From assembly GCA_003818505.1 (NCBI GenBank), contig RPRI01000024.1, forward strand, positions 1 to 64,000: a stretch of 64,000 nucleotides of DNA, in the 5' to 3' direction. The position numbers and the translations under genes were made by a program. Below the pieces are notes generated by a model. The model was not told the origin of the DNA and searched no databases. It saw nothing but the letters and a program-made list of their open reading frames with translations. This document shows, in pieces, positions 10,931 through 20,465 of the stretch; position 1 is the stretch's first letter; each line of letters begins with the position of its first letter. This DNA comes from Desulfobacteraceae bacterium. GTDB taxonomy: Bacteria; Desulfobacterota; Desulfobacteria; Desulfobacterales; RPRI01.

Positions 10931-11749
10931 ATGGCGGGAAAAGATTTTTTTGATGTTAAAAGAAGCGCGGCAAAAACATCGGAAGGCGATATTGAACTTC
11001 CCATGCTTTTTTATGATGTCGGGGTTCGATATCTTAACTTCTGGGTTGATTATGAAAAGACAGCTTCCAAACTTGCCGGAACAGGTCTTCTCCCATGTCG
11101 TTTTTTCAACGGAAAGACAATCGTCAGTCTTGTTTATTTTCAGTACCGGAGTGTTGACATCGGCCCTTACGACGAAGTTACCATAACAATTGTCGTGCAT
11201 CCTGAAATCCTGAAAAAACCCTTGTTTTATCTTCCGGCCTTTCTATCAAAAACGGGAATGGAAAAAAATAATATAGGAGCCTATGTTCTCGAGATGCCGG
11301 TTACCACCCCAGCTGCCAGGACAGCCGGCAGGGAAATATGGGGATATCCAAAATTTGTAACGAAGATATCTTCGAGGCTTGATTCCGACAGCTTTGAGTT
11401 TAGTGTTTTTGATCCGAAGACTAACGAATCAATTCTTTCAGTAAAATGTAAAACAGGAGCCGGAATAAGGGTGAACGGATTTGATCTTGCCACATATTCA
11501 AACCTGAATGATTCTATCTTAAAGACAATCGTCAATATAGACGCGAAATACAGACTTTCATCCATAAAAAATTTTGAGCTTGTAGCGGGCCATTCAGACC
11601 ACAGGATGGTCAGGAATATACGTGATCTTGAACTTGACAGGATAAAACCATTTATGGTGATGGGAACCGATTCTTTCAGGTCAAGGCTTAACCGGGGGGA
11701 ACCTGTCGCAAAATGGAAAACTCCGCCGCTGCCGTATGAAGAAGTGTGA
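10931..11749 (+). CDS. Acetoacetate decarboxylase (ADC) family protein
   Basis: VVHPEILKKPLFYLPAFLSKT...ALEMPVTTPAARTAGREIWGYPKFV-type ADC-fold motif. Confidence 0.82.
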   Translation: MAGKDFFDVKRSAAKTSEGDIELPMLFYDVGVRYLNFWVDYEKTASKLAGTGLLPCRFFNGKTIVSLVYFQYRSVDIGPYDEVTITIVVHPEILKKPLFYLPAFLSKTGMEKNNIGAYVLEMPVTTPAARTAGREIWGYPKFVTKISSRLDSDSFEFSVFDPKTNESILSVKCKTGAGIRVNGFDLATYSNLNDSILKTIVNIDAKYRLSSIKNFELVAGHSDHRMVRNIRDLELDRIKPFMVMGTDSFRSRLNRGEPVAKWKTPPLPYEEV

Positions 11750-11828
11750 GGCGAGAGACGAAAGTCGAACATCGAATGTCGGACATCGGATATCGAGGTA
11801 CGCGGTACATGTCCGAATCAGTAGCCGG
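11748..11828. repeat. Degenerate heptamer (7-nt) tandem array
   Basis: gaggcga|gagacga|aagtcga|acatcga|atgtcgg|acatcgg|atatcga|ggtacgc|ggtacat|gtccgaa. Confidence 0.75.
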
Positions 11829-11861
11829 GGAATTGTTGACAGCGGCGCCAGGATATAAAGG

Positions 11862-12743
11862 ATGAAAAGGATAGATTCGGATTTTATAAGCAACGGAATT
11901 AAGTGCTCCGGATGGCTGTTTCTCCCGGACGGAACAGGGAAACCGCCTGTCGTAGTCATGGGGCACGGGATGGGAGCTGAAAAGAGTTTCGGCCTTTCTC
12001 TCTATGCCGAAAAATTTGCCGAAAAAGGAATCGCTTCTTTTGTTTTTGATTACAGGTATTTCGGAGAAAGCGGAGGTGAGCCGAGAAACCTTGTGTGTCC
12101 CTGAGCGCAGCTGAATGACTGGCAGGCTGCCATATCAAATGTAAAAAACCTTGATAGTGTTAATGCCGGGAAAATTGCTCTCTGGGGAACATCTTTTAGC
12201 GGTGGGCATGCCCTTGTAACTGCAGCAAAAACAGAGGGTGTATCGTGTGTTGTATCCCAAGTTCCTTTTGTTGACGGACTTGCCACGGCTTTCAGACTGG
12301 ACTTTGCGCAGAGGATGAAAAGCATAGGTCATGGATTACGGGATCTTGCAAGGGCTCTTTCTTTCAGGAAGCCTCACTACGTTCCGTTTGTCGCAGGGCC
12401 GGAGGAATTTGCGCTCATGAATACTCCTGACTCCAAAACAGGATACATGGCTCTTATTCCGGAAGATTCTTTATGGGAAAACAGGACCCCTGCCAGGATA
12501 CTTCTGGGAATTCCATTATACAGGCCGGTTCGTTTTGCAGATAAGATCAAATGTCCGGTCCTTATTATTTATGCCGGGAAGGACACTCTTATTCCTCCCG
12601 ACATGGTTGAAAAAACCATAGCAAGAATTAAAAACGTTAAAGCAGTAAGGCTTGATGTCGGACATTTTGAAATTTATGCGGGTGCCCAGTTTGACCGGAT
12701 TGCCGAAATGGAAGGAGAATTTATAAAACAATGCCTGGCATAA
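11862..12743 (+). pseudogene. Alpha/beta hydrolase with one in-frame TGA at 12102-12104
   Basis: ORFs 11862-12104 and 12315-12743 share a frame; readthrough gives ...SGGEPRNLVCP*AQLNDWQAAISNVKNLDSVNAGKIALWGTSFSGGHALVTAA... Confidence 0.85.
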
Positions 12744-13560
12744 AGGATTTCAGGGGAAAAGTTGTCGTGGTAACTGGCGCAGGATCAGGAATAGGACGGG
12801 CTACCGCAGTTGCGTTTGCATCCGAGGGCGCGAAGGTGATTCTTTCAGACGTTTCTGAAGAAAGGCTTACAGAGGTCAAAAAGGAGATTGAACATAAAGG
12901 AGCTGATGCTCTTTTATATAAAGCGGATGTGTCGGACAGGTCGCAGGTAAAGGCTCTTGCAGATTTTGTGATGGAAAAATACGGAAGGATCGATATCCTG
13001 CACAACAATGCTGGTGTTGCTGTAGGTGCGCTGGTCGAAAATACATCCATAAAAGACTGGGAATGGATTTTTGGAATCAACTTCTGGGGAGTAGTTTATG
13101 GAATAGATTCCTTTCTGCCTTTCATGATTGCGCAGAAATCCGGGCATATAGTCAATACTGCGAGTCTCTTCGGACTTATCGGAGTTCCCGCAGCAGGGGC
13201 TTACTGTGCTACCAAATTCGCCGTTGTAGGCTTAAGCGAGGCGTTGAGGGCCGAGGGGTAAGGCGTTACGGAATAGGTGTCTCGGTGATATGCCCGGGGC
13301 TAATAAATACTAATATTGTCTGCGACGGCAGGACATGTCTTCCTGAAGATGGCGTCGCCAATCGTTGCGCGGTCGAAAAATTCTTCAAAGATTACGGCCG
13401 GTCTCCTGAAAAGGTCGCAAAAGCAGTTCTTAAAGCAGTCAGAAAGAACAAGTCTGTTGTTCCGGTCGGATTTGAAGCATGGATACAGTGGTTTCTTAAA
13501 CGGATTTCGCAGAGAGGATATAACCTTTCGTGCAATCTCTCAGCGCGGTTGCTGGAATGA
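12731..13560 (+). pseudogene. SDR-family oxidoreductase with frameshift near 13255-13262
   Basis: GAGSGIGRATA...NNAG...YCATKFAVVGLSEALRAEG* continues in another frame as VRRYGIGVSVICPGLINTNIV. Confidence 0.85.
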
Positions 13561-13580
13561 TTAAGAATGCCGGAAAAATG

Positions 13581-13650
13581 TAGAACCGGACATCGAATAT
13601 CGGGCATCGAATATAGAAGACCCAAGGCAGAAGGCTGAAGTTGCTAATAG
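13581..13650. repeat. Degenerate heptamer tandem array
   Basis: cggacat|cgaatat|cgggcat|cgaatat|agaagac|ccaaggc|agaaggc|tgaagtt. Confidence 0.65.
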
Positions 13651-13676
13651 TCTTCAGCCTAAAAACCTTCAGATTA

Positions 13677-14876
13677 TCAAACAATCATTATCTGTTCATC
13701 CGCTACTGTCAGCTGAATAAGCCCGTCTTTTCCGACAATATGGGTGTTTTCAATCCCGACTACACCCTTGCCCGGAAAAACAAGCTTGGGTTCAACGGCA
13801 ATTGTCATACCTTCCTCTAAAGCCATTTTCTGGCCTTTTGCGATGAAGGGATATTCATCCAGTTCAAGTCCTATTCCATGTCCGACAAAACGTATTCTCT
13901 GGTCGCCGACTCCCATAAAATTTTCACCGTATCCCTGGCGTTCTGCCATCTCAGTTGCCATATCATAAAGTTCGCCAGCCTTTACACCAGGCTTTGCTTC
14001 TTTTTTGATCATAGCATGAATATCGAGCATTGCCTGATGAGCCTTCATGAGTTCATCCGGAAGGTTCCCTATTGAAAAAATCCGTGTGTTGTCCGAAAGG
14101 TATCCCATCCAGGCAAATACGTAATCGAAGAGCACCGGCTGATGTTTTCGTATGGCTGTAAAACCCGGCCCCTGGGCAACCGCCTGGCCTACACCGGAAC
14201 CTCCGGTCGGGGATGCAAGAAAACTTGGGACAGCGGCGGATGGCCCGGCCATGATGTGCCCGTAAAACATTTCGCTTCCCCAGAGCCTCATTCGCACAAT
14301 GCCCTGATGACCAAGTTTGCGGGCTTCCGCTTCGACTTTACCGGCAAATTCGATTTCGGTTATGCCTTCCTCAAGAAGTTCTTTCGCTTTATCCGCAACC
14401 ATATCTGAAAAGAAAGCCGCTTTTTTGATGATTTCAAGCTCGTAACCTGATTTGACCGACCGTACAAGCCGTATTAAATGGGATACGTCTGTCAGTTTTG
14501 AATTATCAAAACATTCGCGGTAGGTAAAATATAAATTTGCAGGCATCACATCGGTCTCAAGGCCGAGAACTCCAGGTATCCTGTATCCGTTTTCCCGCAA
14601 AAGACCTGTAATCTGTTTAGGACTTGAAAAAGGGATCATCCTTTTTATTTTGGATTCTCCCATGGCACGTTCATAACTTTTGCGGACCATCAGGAGCGGT
14701 TCACCATCTGCCGGAATGTAAAGATGCGCCTGCTGAATTGTTCCCGCAAAGTAAAAAAGGTCCGTGTTCTGAATTATGAGTGCGCCGTCAATATTATTCC
14801 GGTTAAGGTGAATCTGGAATTTTTTTATTCTTTCTTCAAGTTCTGCCGCCGGAGTGCTGTTTTCCGAGTTGAACAT
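13677..14876 (-). CDS. M24-family metallopeptidase (Xaa-Pro peptidase type)
   Basis: Creatinase-like N-terminus plus VLFDYVFAWMGYLSDNTRIFSIG...FVGHGIGLELDEYPFI...GMTIAVEPKLVFPGKGVVGIENT. Confidence 0.9.
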   Translation of the reverse strand: MFNSENSTPAAELEERIKKFQIHLNRNNIDGALIIQNTDLFYFAGTIQQAHLYIPADGEPLLMVRKSYERAMGESKIKRMIPFSSPKQITGLLRENGYRIPGVLGLETDVMPANLYFTYRECFDNSKLTDVSHLIRLVRSVKSGYELEIIKKAAFFSDMVADKAKELLEEGITEIEFAGKVEAEARKLGHQGIVRMRLWGSEMFYGHIMAGPSAAVPSFLASPTGGSGVGQAVAQGPGFTAIRKHQPVLFDYVFAWMGYLSDNTRIFSIGNLPDELMKAHQAMLDIHAMIKKEAKPGVKAGELYDMATEMAERQGYGENFMGVGDQRIRFVGHGIGLELDEYPFIAKGQKMALEEGMTIAVEPKLVFPGKGVVGIENTHIVGKDGLIQLTVADEQIMIV

Positions 14877-14883
14877 GCGTTAA

Positions 14884-14968
14884 GTTCCTGGTTGCTGGTT
14901 TATGGTTTGTTGTTCGATATTAGTGAATCGCAGTTAGTACATCGTACTTCGAAATTCTATATTATAAC
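14884..14968. repeat. Degenerate heptamer tandem array
   Basis: ttcctgg|ttgctgg|tttatgg|tttgttg|ttcgata|ttagtga|atcgcag|ttagtac|atcgtac|ttcgaaa|ttctata. Confidence 0.75.
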
Positions 14969-15032
14969 ACCTTACATTTTTCTCTTCATTCCGCTGATAA
15001 CTTGTTAACAAGAATCTGTTAAAGATGTCAAA

Positions 15033-15104
15033 ACCTTTGTGCTTTCGCCCTTGATAGCTTGACCCCTCGAATCTTTGAACCCTTACCTTTTTGCCTTGAG
15101 ATGA
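15033..15104. repeat. Degenerate octamer (8-nt) tandem array
   Basis: cctttgtg|ctttcgcc|cttgatag|cttgaccc|ctcgaatc|tttgaacc|cttacctt|tttgcctt. Confidence 0.7.
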
Positions 15105-15156
15105 TTCTGCTTTTCATATATGAGTAAACAGTCTGAAAGGGGAATAACCAAAACAA

Positions 15157-16188
15157 ATGACGACGTATATTTTAAGACGCCTATTATTGATCCTGCCCAC
15201 TTTTCTGGGAATAACCGTCATGGTTTTTGTGATTACGAGGTTCGTGCCGGGAGGCCCCATTGAGAGAATGATAGCCCAGGCCCAGCAGATGCAGAGCATG
15301 GATGGAAAAAGCGGGGCAAGACCCTCTTCCAGAGAGCAGAACCAGCCGCTCTCCGAAGAGCAGATTGAAGAGCTGAAAAAATATTACGGTTTCGACAAAC
15401 CGGTTTTAACGAGCTATTTCTTGTGGATGAGAAAGGTTCTTAAGGGCGATCTCGGGGTATCAACCCGCTATTACGATCCTGTATGGGGCATGATAAAAGA
15501 ACGGATACCCATATCCCTCTATTTCGGCATAATAACAATGACACTGGTATACGGAATATGCATACCGCTTGGGATAGTAAAAGCCATAAAACATAAGAGC
15601 TCTTTCGACAATACAACTTCCGTAATAGTTTTTACCGGTTATGCCGTGCCGGGATGGGTCATCGGAGTCCTGCTCCTGATCCTTTTCTCCTCATACTGGG
15701 ATATATTTCCTCTGGGCGGAATGGTAAGCGAGGAGTTTGAGGATTTCAATCTTTTTCAAAAAATGGCAGACATCATCTGGCATACTGTTTTGCCTCTTGC
15801 AGCCTACATGGTCGGTTCATTTTCAGTAATGACCCTGTTGATGAAGAACACTCTTCTCGACAATCTTTCCGCTGATTATGTCCGCACCGCAATCGCAAAA
15901 GGTCTTCCGTTTAAAAAGGCTGTTTTCAGGCATGCATTAAGAAACAGCCTTATCCCGATAGCCACCCATTTCGGGAATAATATTTCGATTATCCTGATGG
16001 GTTCGTTTCTGATCGAGAAGGTTTTCAATATAAACGGGATGGGGCTTCTGGGATATGAAGCGATTATCGAGCGGGATTATCCCGTTGTTCTCGGAATACT
16101 AGTCATTTCGTCTCTACTGCTTCTTATAGGCAATATTCTTTCCGACATATGTGTTGCCATTGTCGATCCGCGGGTTAAGTTCGAGTGA
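15157..16188 (+). CDS. Microcin C/oligopeptide ABC transporter permease, YejB-like
   Basis: MTTYILRRLLLILPTFLGITVMVFVITRFVPGGPIERM; binding-protein-dependent transport motif. Confidence 0.88.
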   Translation: MTTYILRRLLLILPTFLGITVMVFVITRFVPGGPIERMIAQAQQMQSMDGKSGARPSSREQNQPLSEEQIEELKKYYGFDKPVLTSYFLWMRKVLKGDLGVSTRYYDPVWGMIKERIPISLYFGIITMTLVYGICIPLGIVKAIKHKSSFDNTTSVIVFTGYAVPGWVIGVLLLILFSSYWDIFPLGGMVSEEFEDFNLFQKMADIIWHTVLPLAAYMVGSFSVMTLLMKNTLLDNLSADYVRTAIAKGLPFKKAVFRHALRNSLIPIATHFGNNISIILMGSFLIEKVFNINGMGLLGYEAIIERDYPVVLGILVISSLLLLIGNILSDICVAIVDPRVKFE

Positions 16189-17237
16189 ATAATATGCGGC
16201 TGAATCCTCTTACCATAAAAAAAATCAGACGCTTCAGATCGATAAAGCGGGGATACTACTCCTTTATAATTCTGGCCCTGATGATTCTTGCTTCTATTTT
16301 TGCCGAAGCGCTCGTTAACAACCGGGCTCTTGTTGTCTGCCACGAAGGAAGATATTATTTCCCGGTCTATGGAGCCATGAATCCGGGTAAAGTATTCGGT
16401 CTTGATTATGATTATGAAACAAACTACCGGCAGCTTCAAAAGCGATTTAAGGAAGAAGGGAAAGGAAACTGGATTCTAATGCCTCCTGTTCCTTATAATG
16501 CTTACGAGAACGATCTCAGGGAAGACAGGTTCCCCCCGTTTCCGCCTTCCTTTACTGAAAAACATTACATGGGCACAGACAATGTAGGAAGAGATATTCT
16601 TGCACGACTTGTATACGGATTCAGGATTGCCATAGGCTTCTCCCTTCTCCTGCTTCTTTTTGACTTTGGCATAGGCATAAGCGTCGGAAGCGCGATGGGC
16701 TATTTTGGCGGAAAATTCGATCTTTTTTTCCAGCGTATAATTGAAATCTGGTCAAATGTTCCTTTTTTATATGTCATAATAATAATATCTTCTGTTGTTG
16801 TACCGGGCTTTATAACCCTTATAGCCATCATGGCTTTTTTCGGATGGATAGGAATGACCTGGACTATAAGAACGGTGACATACAAGGAAAAGGCAAGGGA
16901 CTATGTTCTTGCCGCAAAGGCGCTCGGAGCTTCGGATAGCCGGATTATTTTCAGGCACATAATCCCTAATACGATATCAATTATAGTAACCTACGCGCCT
17001 TTTGCCGTTTCGGGCGGTATCGTAGCTCTTACATCCCTTGATTATCTGGGATTCGGCCTGGCTCCCCCGACACCGAGCTGGGGTGAACTTCTGCAGCAGG
17101 CCTGGACGCACATGGATTCATGGTGGATCGGGGCATCAGTCATAGGGGCTATGACGATAACACTCATTGCCGTAACATTCATAGGTGAGGCTGTAAGGGA
17201 GGCATTTGACCCTAAAATGTATACGACGTATGAGTAA
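16185..17237 (+). CDS. ABC transporter permease, YejE-like
   Basis: HYMGTDNVGRDILARLVYGFRIAIGFSL...LDYLGFGLAPPTPSWGELLQQAW. Confidence 0.88.
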   Translation: MNNMRLNPLTIKKIRRFRSIKRGYYSFIILALMILASIFAEALVNNRALVVCHEGRYYFPVYGAMNPGKVFGLDYDYETNYRQLQKRFKEEGKGNWILMPPVPYNAYENDLREDRFPPFPPSFTEKHYMGTDNVGRDILARLVYGFRIAIGFSLLLLLFDFGIGISVGSAMGYFGGKFDLFFQRIIEIWSNVPFLYVIIIISSVVVPGFITLIAIMAFFGWIGMTWTIRTVTYKEKARDYVLAAKALGASDSRIIFRHIIPNTISIIVTYAPFAVSGGIVALTSLDYLGFGLAPPTPSWGELLQQAWTHMDSWWIGASVIGAMTITLIAVTFIGEAVREAFDPKMYTTYE

Positions 17238-17331
17238 AAGGTTCAAAGGGGCAAAGGCACAGAGGCACAAAGGTAAAAGGTAAGCAGGGGTCAAGGATTC
17301 AAGGATTCAAGGGTTCAAGTGGCAAGTGCGC
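17236..17331. repeat. Degenerate octamer tandem array
   Basis: aaaggttc|aaaggggc|aaaggcac|agaggcac|aaaggtaa|aaggtaag|caggggtc|aaggattc|aaggattc|aagggttc. Confidence 0.8.
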
Positions 17332-17454
17332 AAGTCGAATATCGAACATAGAATATCGAATATCGGACGTTGCACTTCGAAAAACAAATCACGAATCACG
17401 AACAACGAAGTACGATATTCGATGTCCGAATCAAAAAACCATAAACAAGAAATT
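17332..17454. repeat. Degenerate heptamer tandem array, about 17 units in register
   Basis: tcgaata|tcgaaca|tagaata|tcgaata|tcggacg|ttgcact|tcgaaaa|acaaatc|acgaatc|acgaaca|acgaagt|acgatat|tcgatgt|ccgaatc. Confidence 0.85.
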
Positions 17455-17458
17455 TAGA

Positions 17459-19303
17459 GTGAAAATGTTCGGAATAGTAATAAAAACTTTTGTCAGTCTC
17501 GTCATGGTTTCCGGAGTATTGTTTCTGCCCTTCCCGTCGTATGCAGCCGGGTCGGAACTTCCGAAAGATATAAAATGGCTTACAAACGACTCGGATTCTG
17601 TGTTTGCTTCGCCGGAGGCAAAAAGAGGCGGAACTCTTCACGCCTCCATAATGAGCTTTCCTATGACTTTCCGGGTTGTGGGACCTGATTCAAACGGAAG
17701 CTTCCGGAGCGCCATTCTGGACAATCACCTGTCACTCATTGGGATTCATCCGAACACCCTGAATATCATTCCGGAACTTGCAACTCACTGGGCTTTCGGG
17801 AAAGATAAAAAGACTATGTATTTCAGGCTTAACAGGAAAGCGCGCTGGTCGGACGGAATATCTGTTACGGCAAAAGATTTCGCATATACGCTTGAATTCA
17901 TGCGCTCAAAACATATCGTGGCGCCGTGGTACAATGATTACTACACAAAGGAGATAGACAGGGTGGTCGTTTATGATGACTATACACTTGCGGTTGTCGC
18001 CACCAAGGCGGAACCGGATCTCTATCTCAAGCTCGGGCTAAGTCCGACTCCTGCCCATTATTACGGCAAGCTGGATGATAATTTTGTGAAAAAATACAAC
18101 TGGGAGATTGTTCCCAACACGGGCGCTTACCAGATGAGCGAATATGTCAAGGGGAAGCATGTAAAATTTAAACGCAAAAAAAACTGGTGGGGAGACGACC
18201 TTAAGTATTTCAGAAACCGTTTTAACGTAGATAAGGTTATATTCACGGTTGTGCGTGATATGAACATGATATGGGAGTATTTCAAGAAGGGAAAGGAAGA
18301 TGAGTTCGGCCTTACAATTCCGGAATTCTGGCATGTCAAATCAAAGACGCCCGTGATTGAGAACGGATATGTCAACAAAATCTGGTTTTTCAACGATACC
18401 CAGCAGTCTGCCATGGGATTGTGGCTGAACCAGGACAAGGAGATATTTAAGGATATAAATGTAAGATATTCATTTGCCCATGCTATGAATGTGGAGAGGG
18501 TTATAGAGAAAGTTTTAAGAAATGATTATTTCAGGCTTGAGCACGGTTTTGTGGGGTATGGGAGATATTCAAACGAAAAGATCAGGGCAAGAAGATTTGA
18601 TCTTGAAAAGGTCGATTATTATATGAAAAAAGCCGGCTGGAAACGCGGCCCGGACGGCATATGGGAAAAGGGCGGAAACCGCTTTTCAGTCGAAGTTGCC
18701 TACGGCTCCGAAACCCACACTCCCAGGCTTGTTGTTCTGAAGGAGGAGGCCAAGAAAGCTGGAATTGAGCTGAGACTTCAGAGCCTTGATCAGACGGCAG
18801 CTTTCAAGAAATTTCTCGAGAAGAAACATGATGTGGCATGGATGGGCTGGAGCACCTCTTTCAGACCGCAGTACTGGGAACATTTCCATTCGGTAAACGC
18901 CCACAAGCCCCAGACTAACAACATTACAAATACCGATGATCCTGAAATGAACAGGCTTATAGATGAATACCGGAATTCCCTTGAAGAGGAAGAGAGGATA
19001 AAGCTTTCAGTCAAAATACAGCAAAAGATAGATGATACGGGGTGTTTTGTTCCGACCTTCATGGTTCCTTATGTGCGCCACGCCTACTGGAGATGGTGGA
19101 AATTTCCGGAGATTCCAGGGACGAAACATTCAACGAGCCTCTTTGATCCTTTCGGAAGCATGGCCGGAGGGCTTTTCTGGTTTGATGAAAAAGTTTATAA
19201 CGAGACAAAGGAAGCGATGAAAAAAGGTGTAAAATTCAGACCCGTTACTATGATTGATGAGACTTACAAGATGAAGTCGATAACGATCAAAGTTAAAAAG
19301 TGA
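17459..19303 (+). CDS. YejA-like extracellular solute-binding protein (SBP family 5)
   Basis: Signal peptide; TFRVVGPDSNGSFRSAILDNHLSLIGIHPNT...RKARWSDGISVTAKDFAYTLEF; start in the 17459-17465 region. Confidence 0.88.
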   Translation: MKMFGIVIKTFVSLVMVSGVLFLPFPSYAAGSELPKDIKWLTNDSDSVFASPEAKRGGTLHASIMSFPMTFRVVGPDSNGSFRSAILDNHLSLIGIHPNTLNIIPELATHWAFGKDKKTMYFRLNRKARWSDGISVTAKDFAYTLEFMRSKHIVAPWYNDYYTKEIDRVVVYDDYTLAVVATKAEPDLYLKLGLSPTPAHYYGKLDDNFVKKYNWEIVPNTGAYQMSEYVKGKHVKFKRKKNWWGDDLKYFRNRFNVDKVIFTVVRDMNMIWEYFKKGKEDEFGLTIPEFWHVKSKTPVIENGYVNKIWFFNDTQQSAMGLWLNQDKEIFKDINVRYSFAHAMNVERVIEKVLRNDYFRLEHGFVGYGRYSNEKIRARRFDLEKVDYYMKKAGWKRGPDGIWEKGGNRFSVEVAYGSETHTPRLVVLKEEAKKAGIELRLQSLDQTAAFKKFLEKKHDVAWMGWSTSFRPQYWEHFHSVNAHKPQTNNITNTDDPEMNRLIDEYRNSLEEEERIKLSVKIQQKIDDTGCFVPTFMVPYVRHAYWRWWKFPEIPGTKHSTSLFDPFGSMAGGLFWFDEKVYNETKEAMKKGVKFRPVTMIDETYKMKSITIKVKK

Positions 19304-19307
19304 ATAT

Positions 19308-19475
19308 CAGGGGTCAAGGATTCAAGGATTCGAGGGGCAAGCGCGTGAGCCGAATATCGAATATCGAATTTCGGACATCGAAGCACTTTATTTGAAGAAC
19401 CAAGTACGATGTACGATATTCGAAGTTCGGTGTTCTATGTCCAGATCAGGAACCGGAAATCAGCGAGCAAGGTGC
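19308..19475. repeat. Composite octamer then heptamer array
   Basis: caggggtc|aaggattc|aaggattc then cgaatat|cgaatat|cgaattt|cggacat|cgaagca and caagtac|gatgtac|gatattc|gaagttc|ggtgttc. Confidence 0.75.
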
Positions 19476-20465
19476 GAGGAATTGGAATTGAATAAAGAGG
19501 CCGTACTGAAGGTTAAAAATCTTGTGACATCATTTGAGACAGAGGCCGGCAGAATAAGAGCTGTTGATGATGTAAGCTTTGATGTAAGCAAGGGAGAGGT
19601 TCTTGGCATTGTCGGTGAATCCGGGTGCGGAAAAAGCGTTACCGCCCTCTCAATCATGAGGCTTCTCCCCAAGCCATCCGGCCGGATCGATGGAGGACGC
19701 ATCATTTTTTCCGGAACTGATATAGCGGTTTTGCCTGCCGAAAGGATGCATGAAATACGCGGGAACAGGATATCCATGATATTCCAGGAACCGATGACGG
19801 CCTTGAATCCGGTCCACAGGATAGGGGATCAGATCGGAGAGGTTTTCAGGCTTCGTTATTCCGGGATGAGTGAAAAAGAGATCCGGGAAGAATCGGCGGG
19901 GATGCTGCAAAAAGTAGGAATATCAGATCCGGGAAAACGTATTAATGAATATCCGCACCATATATCCGGAGGCATGCGCCAGAGGGTTATGATTGCAATG
20001 GCGCTTGCGTGCAAACCCGATATCCTGATAGCCGATGAACCAACCACCGCCCTTGACGTGACAATACAGGCGCAGATAATCGATCTTATGAAGAAGCTTC
20101 AGGATGAAACCGGCATGGCAATAATCTTTATTACCCATGCGCTCGGGGTCATAGCTGAAACAAGCGACAGCGTTCTTGTAATGTACGCCGGGAAAGTAGC
20201 GGAGAAGGCGCCTGTCGGGAAGCTTTTCAAAGAGCCGATGCACCCTTATACAAAAGGACTTCTTTTATCTATTCCGCGCCTTGAAGGAAAGAGAAAAACA
20301 AGGCTGCATGTCATAAAGGGCATGGTTCCAGCCCTCCATGAACTTCCCGATGGATGCAGATTCAGGAACCGGTGCCCCGAAGCAATGGCCGTGTGCGGGA
20401 CTGTTTCTCCTCCTGCTTTCAGTATAGACAATGAACATCAAGTGAGCTGTTATCTTTATGCCTGA
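19392..20465 (+). CDS. Peptide ABC transporter ATP-binding protein, DppD/OppD-like
   Basis: GESGCGKSVTALSIMRLL, ISGGMRQRVMIAMALACKPDILIADEPTTALDVT; true start likely near 19486 because the ORF N-terminus is a translated heptamer array. Confidence 0.9.
   Translation: MKNQVRCTIFEVRCSMSRSGTGNQRARCEELELNKEAVLKVKNLVTSFETEAGRIRAVDDVSFDVSKGEVLGIVGESGCGKSVTALSIMRLLPKPSGRIDGGRIIFSGTDIAVLPAERMHEIRGNRISMIFQEPMTALNPVHRIGDQIGEVFRLRYSGMSEKEIREESAGMLQKVGISDPGKRINEYPHHISGGMRQRVMIAMALACKPDILIADEPTTALDVTIQAQIIDLMKKLQDETGMAIIFITHALGVIAETSDSVLVMYAGKVAEKAPVGKLFKEPMHPYTKGLLLSIPRLEGKRKTRLHVIKGMVPALHELPDGCRFRNRCPEAMAVCGTVSPPAFSIDNEHQVSCYLYA

Noticed and set aside
12102-12104. In-frame TGA in the hydrolase as a selenocysteine codon
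   Set aside because: A short GCAGC...GCTGC stem follows, but the position is not catalytic and not a Cys in homologues as I recall them, and a neighbouring gene is also broken; decay is simpler.
13255-13262. Programmed frameshift in the SDR gene
   Set aside because: The G4 run lacks a classical slippery heptamer and no conserved stimulatory structure is evident; an indel or sequencing error is more likely.
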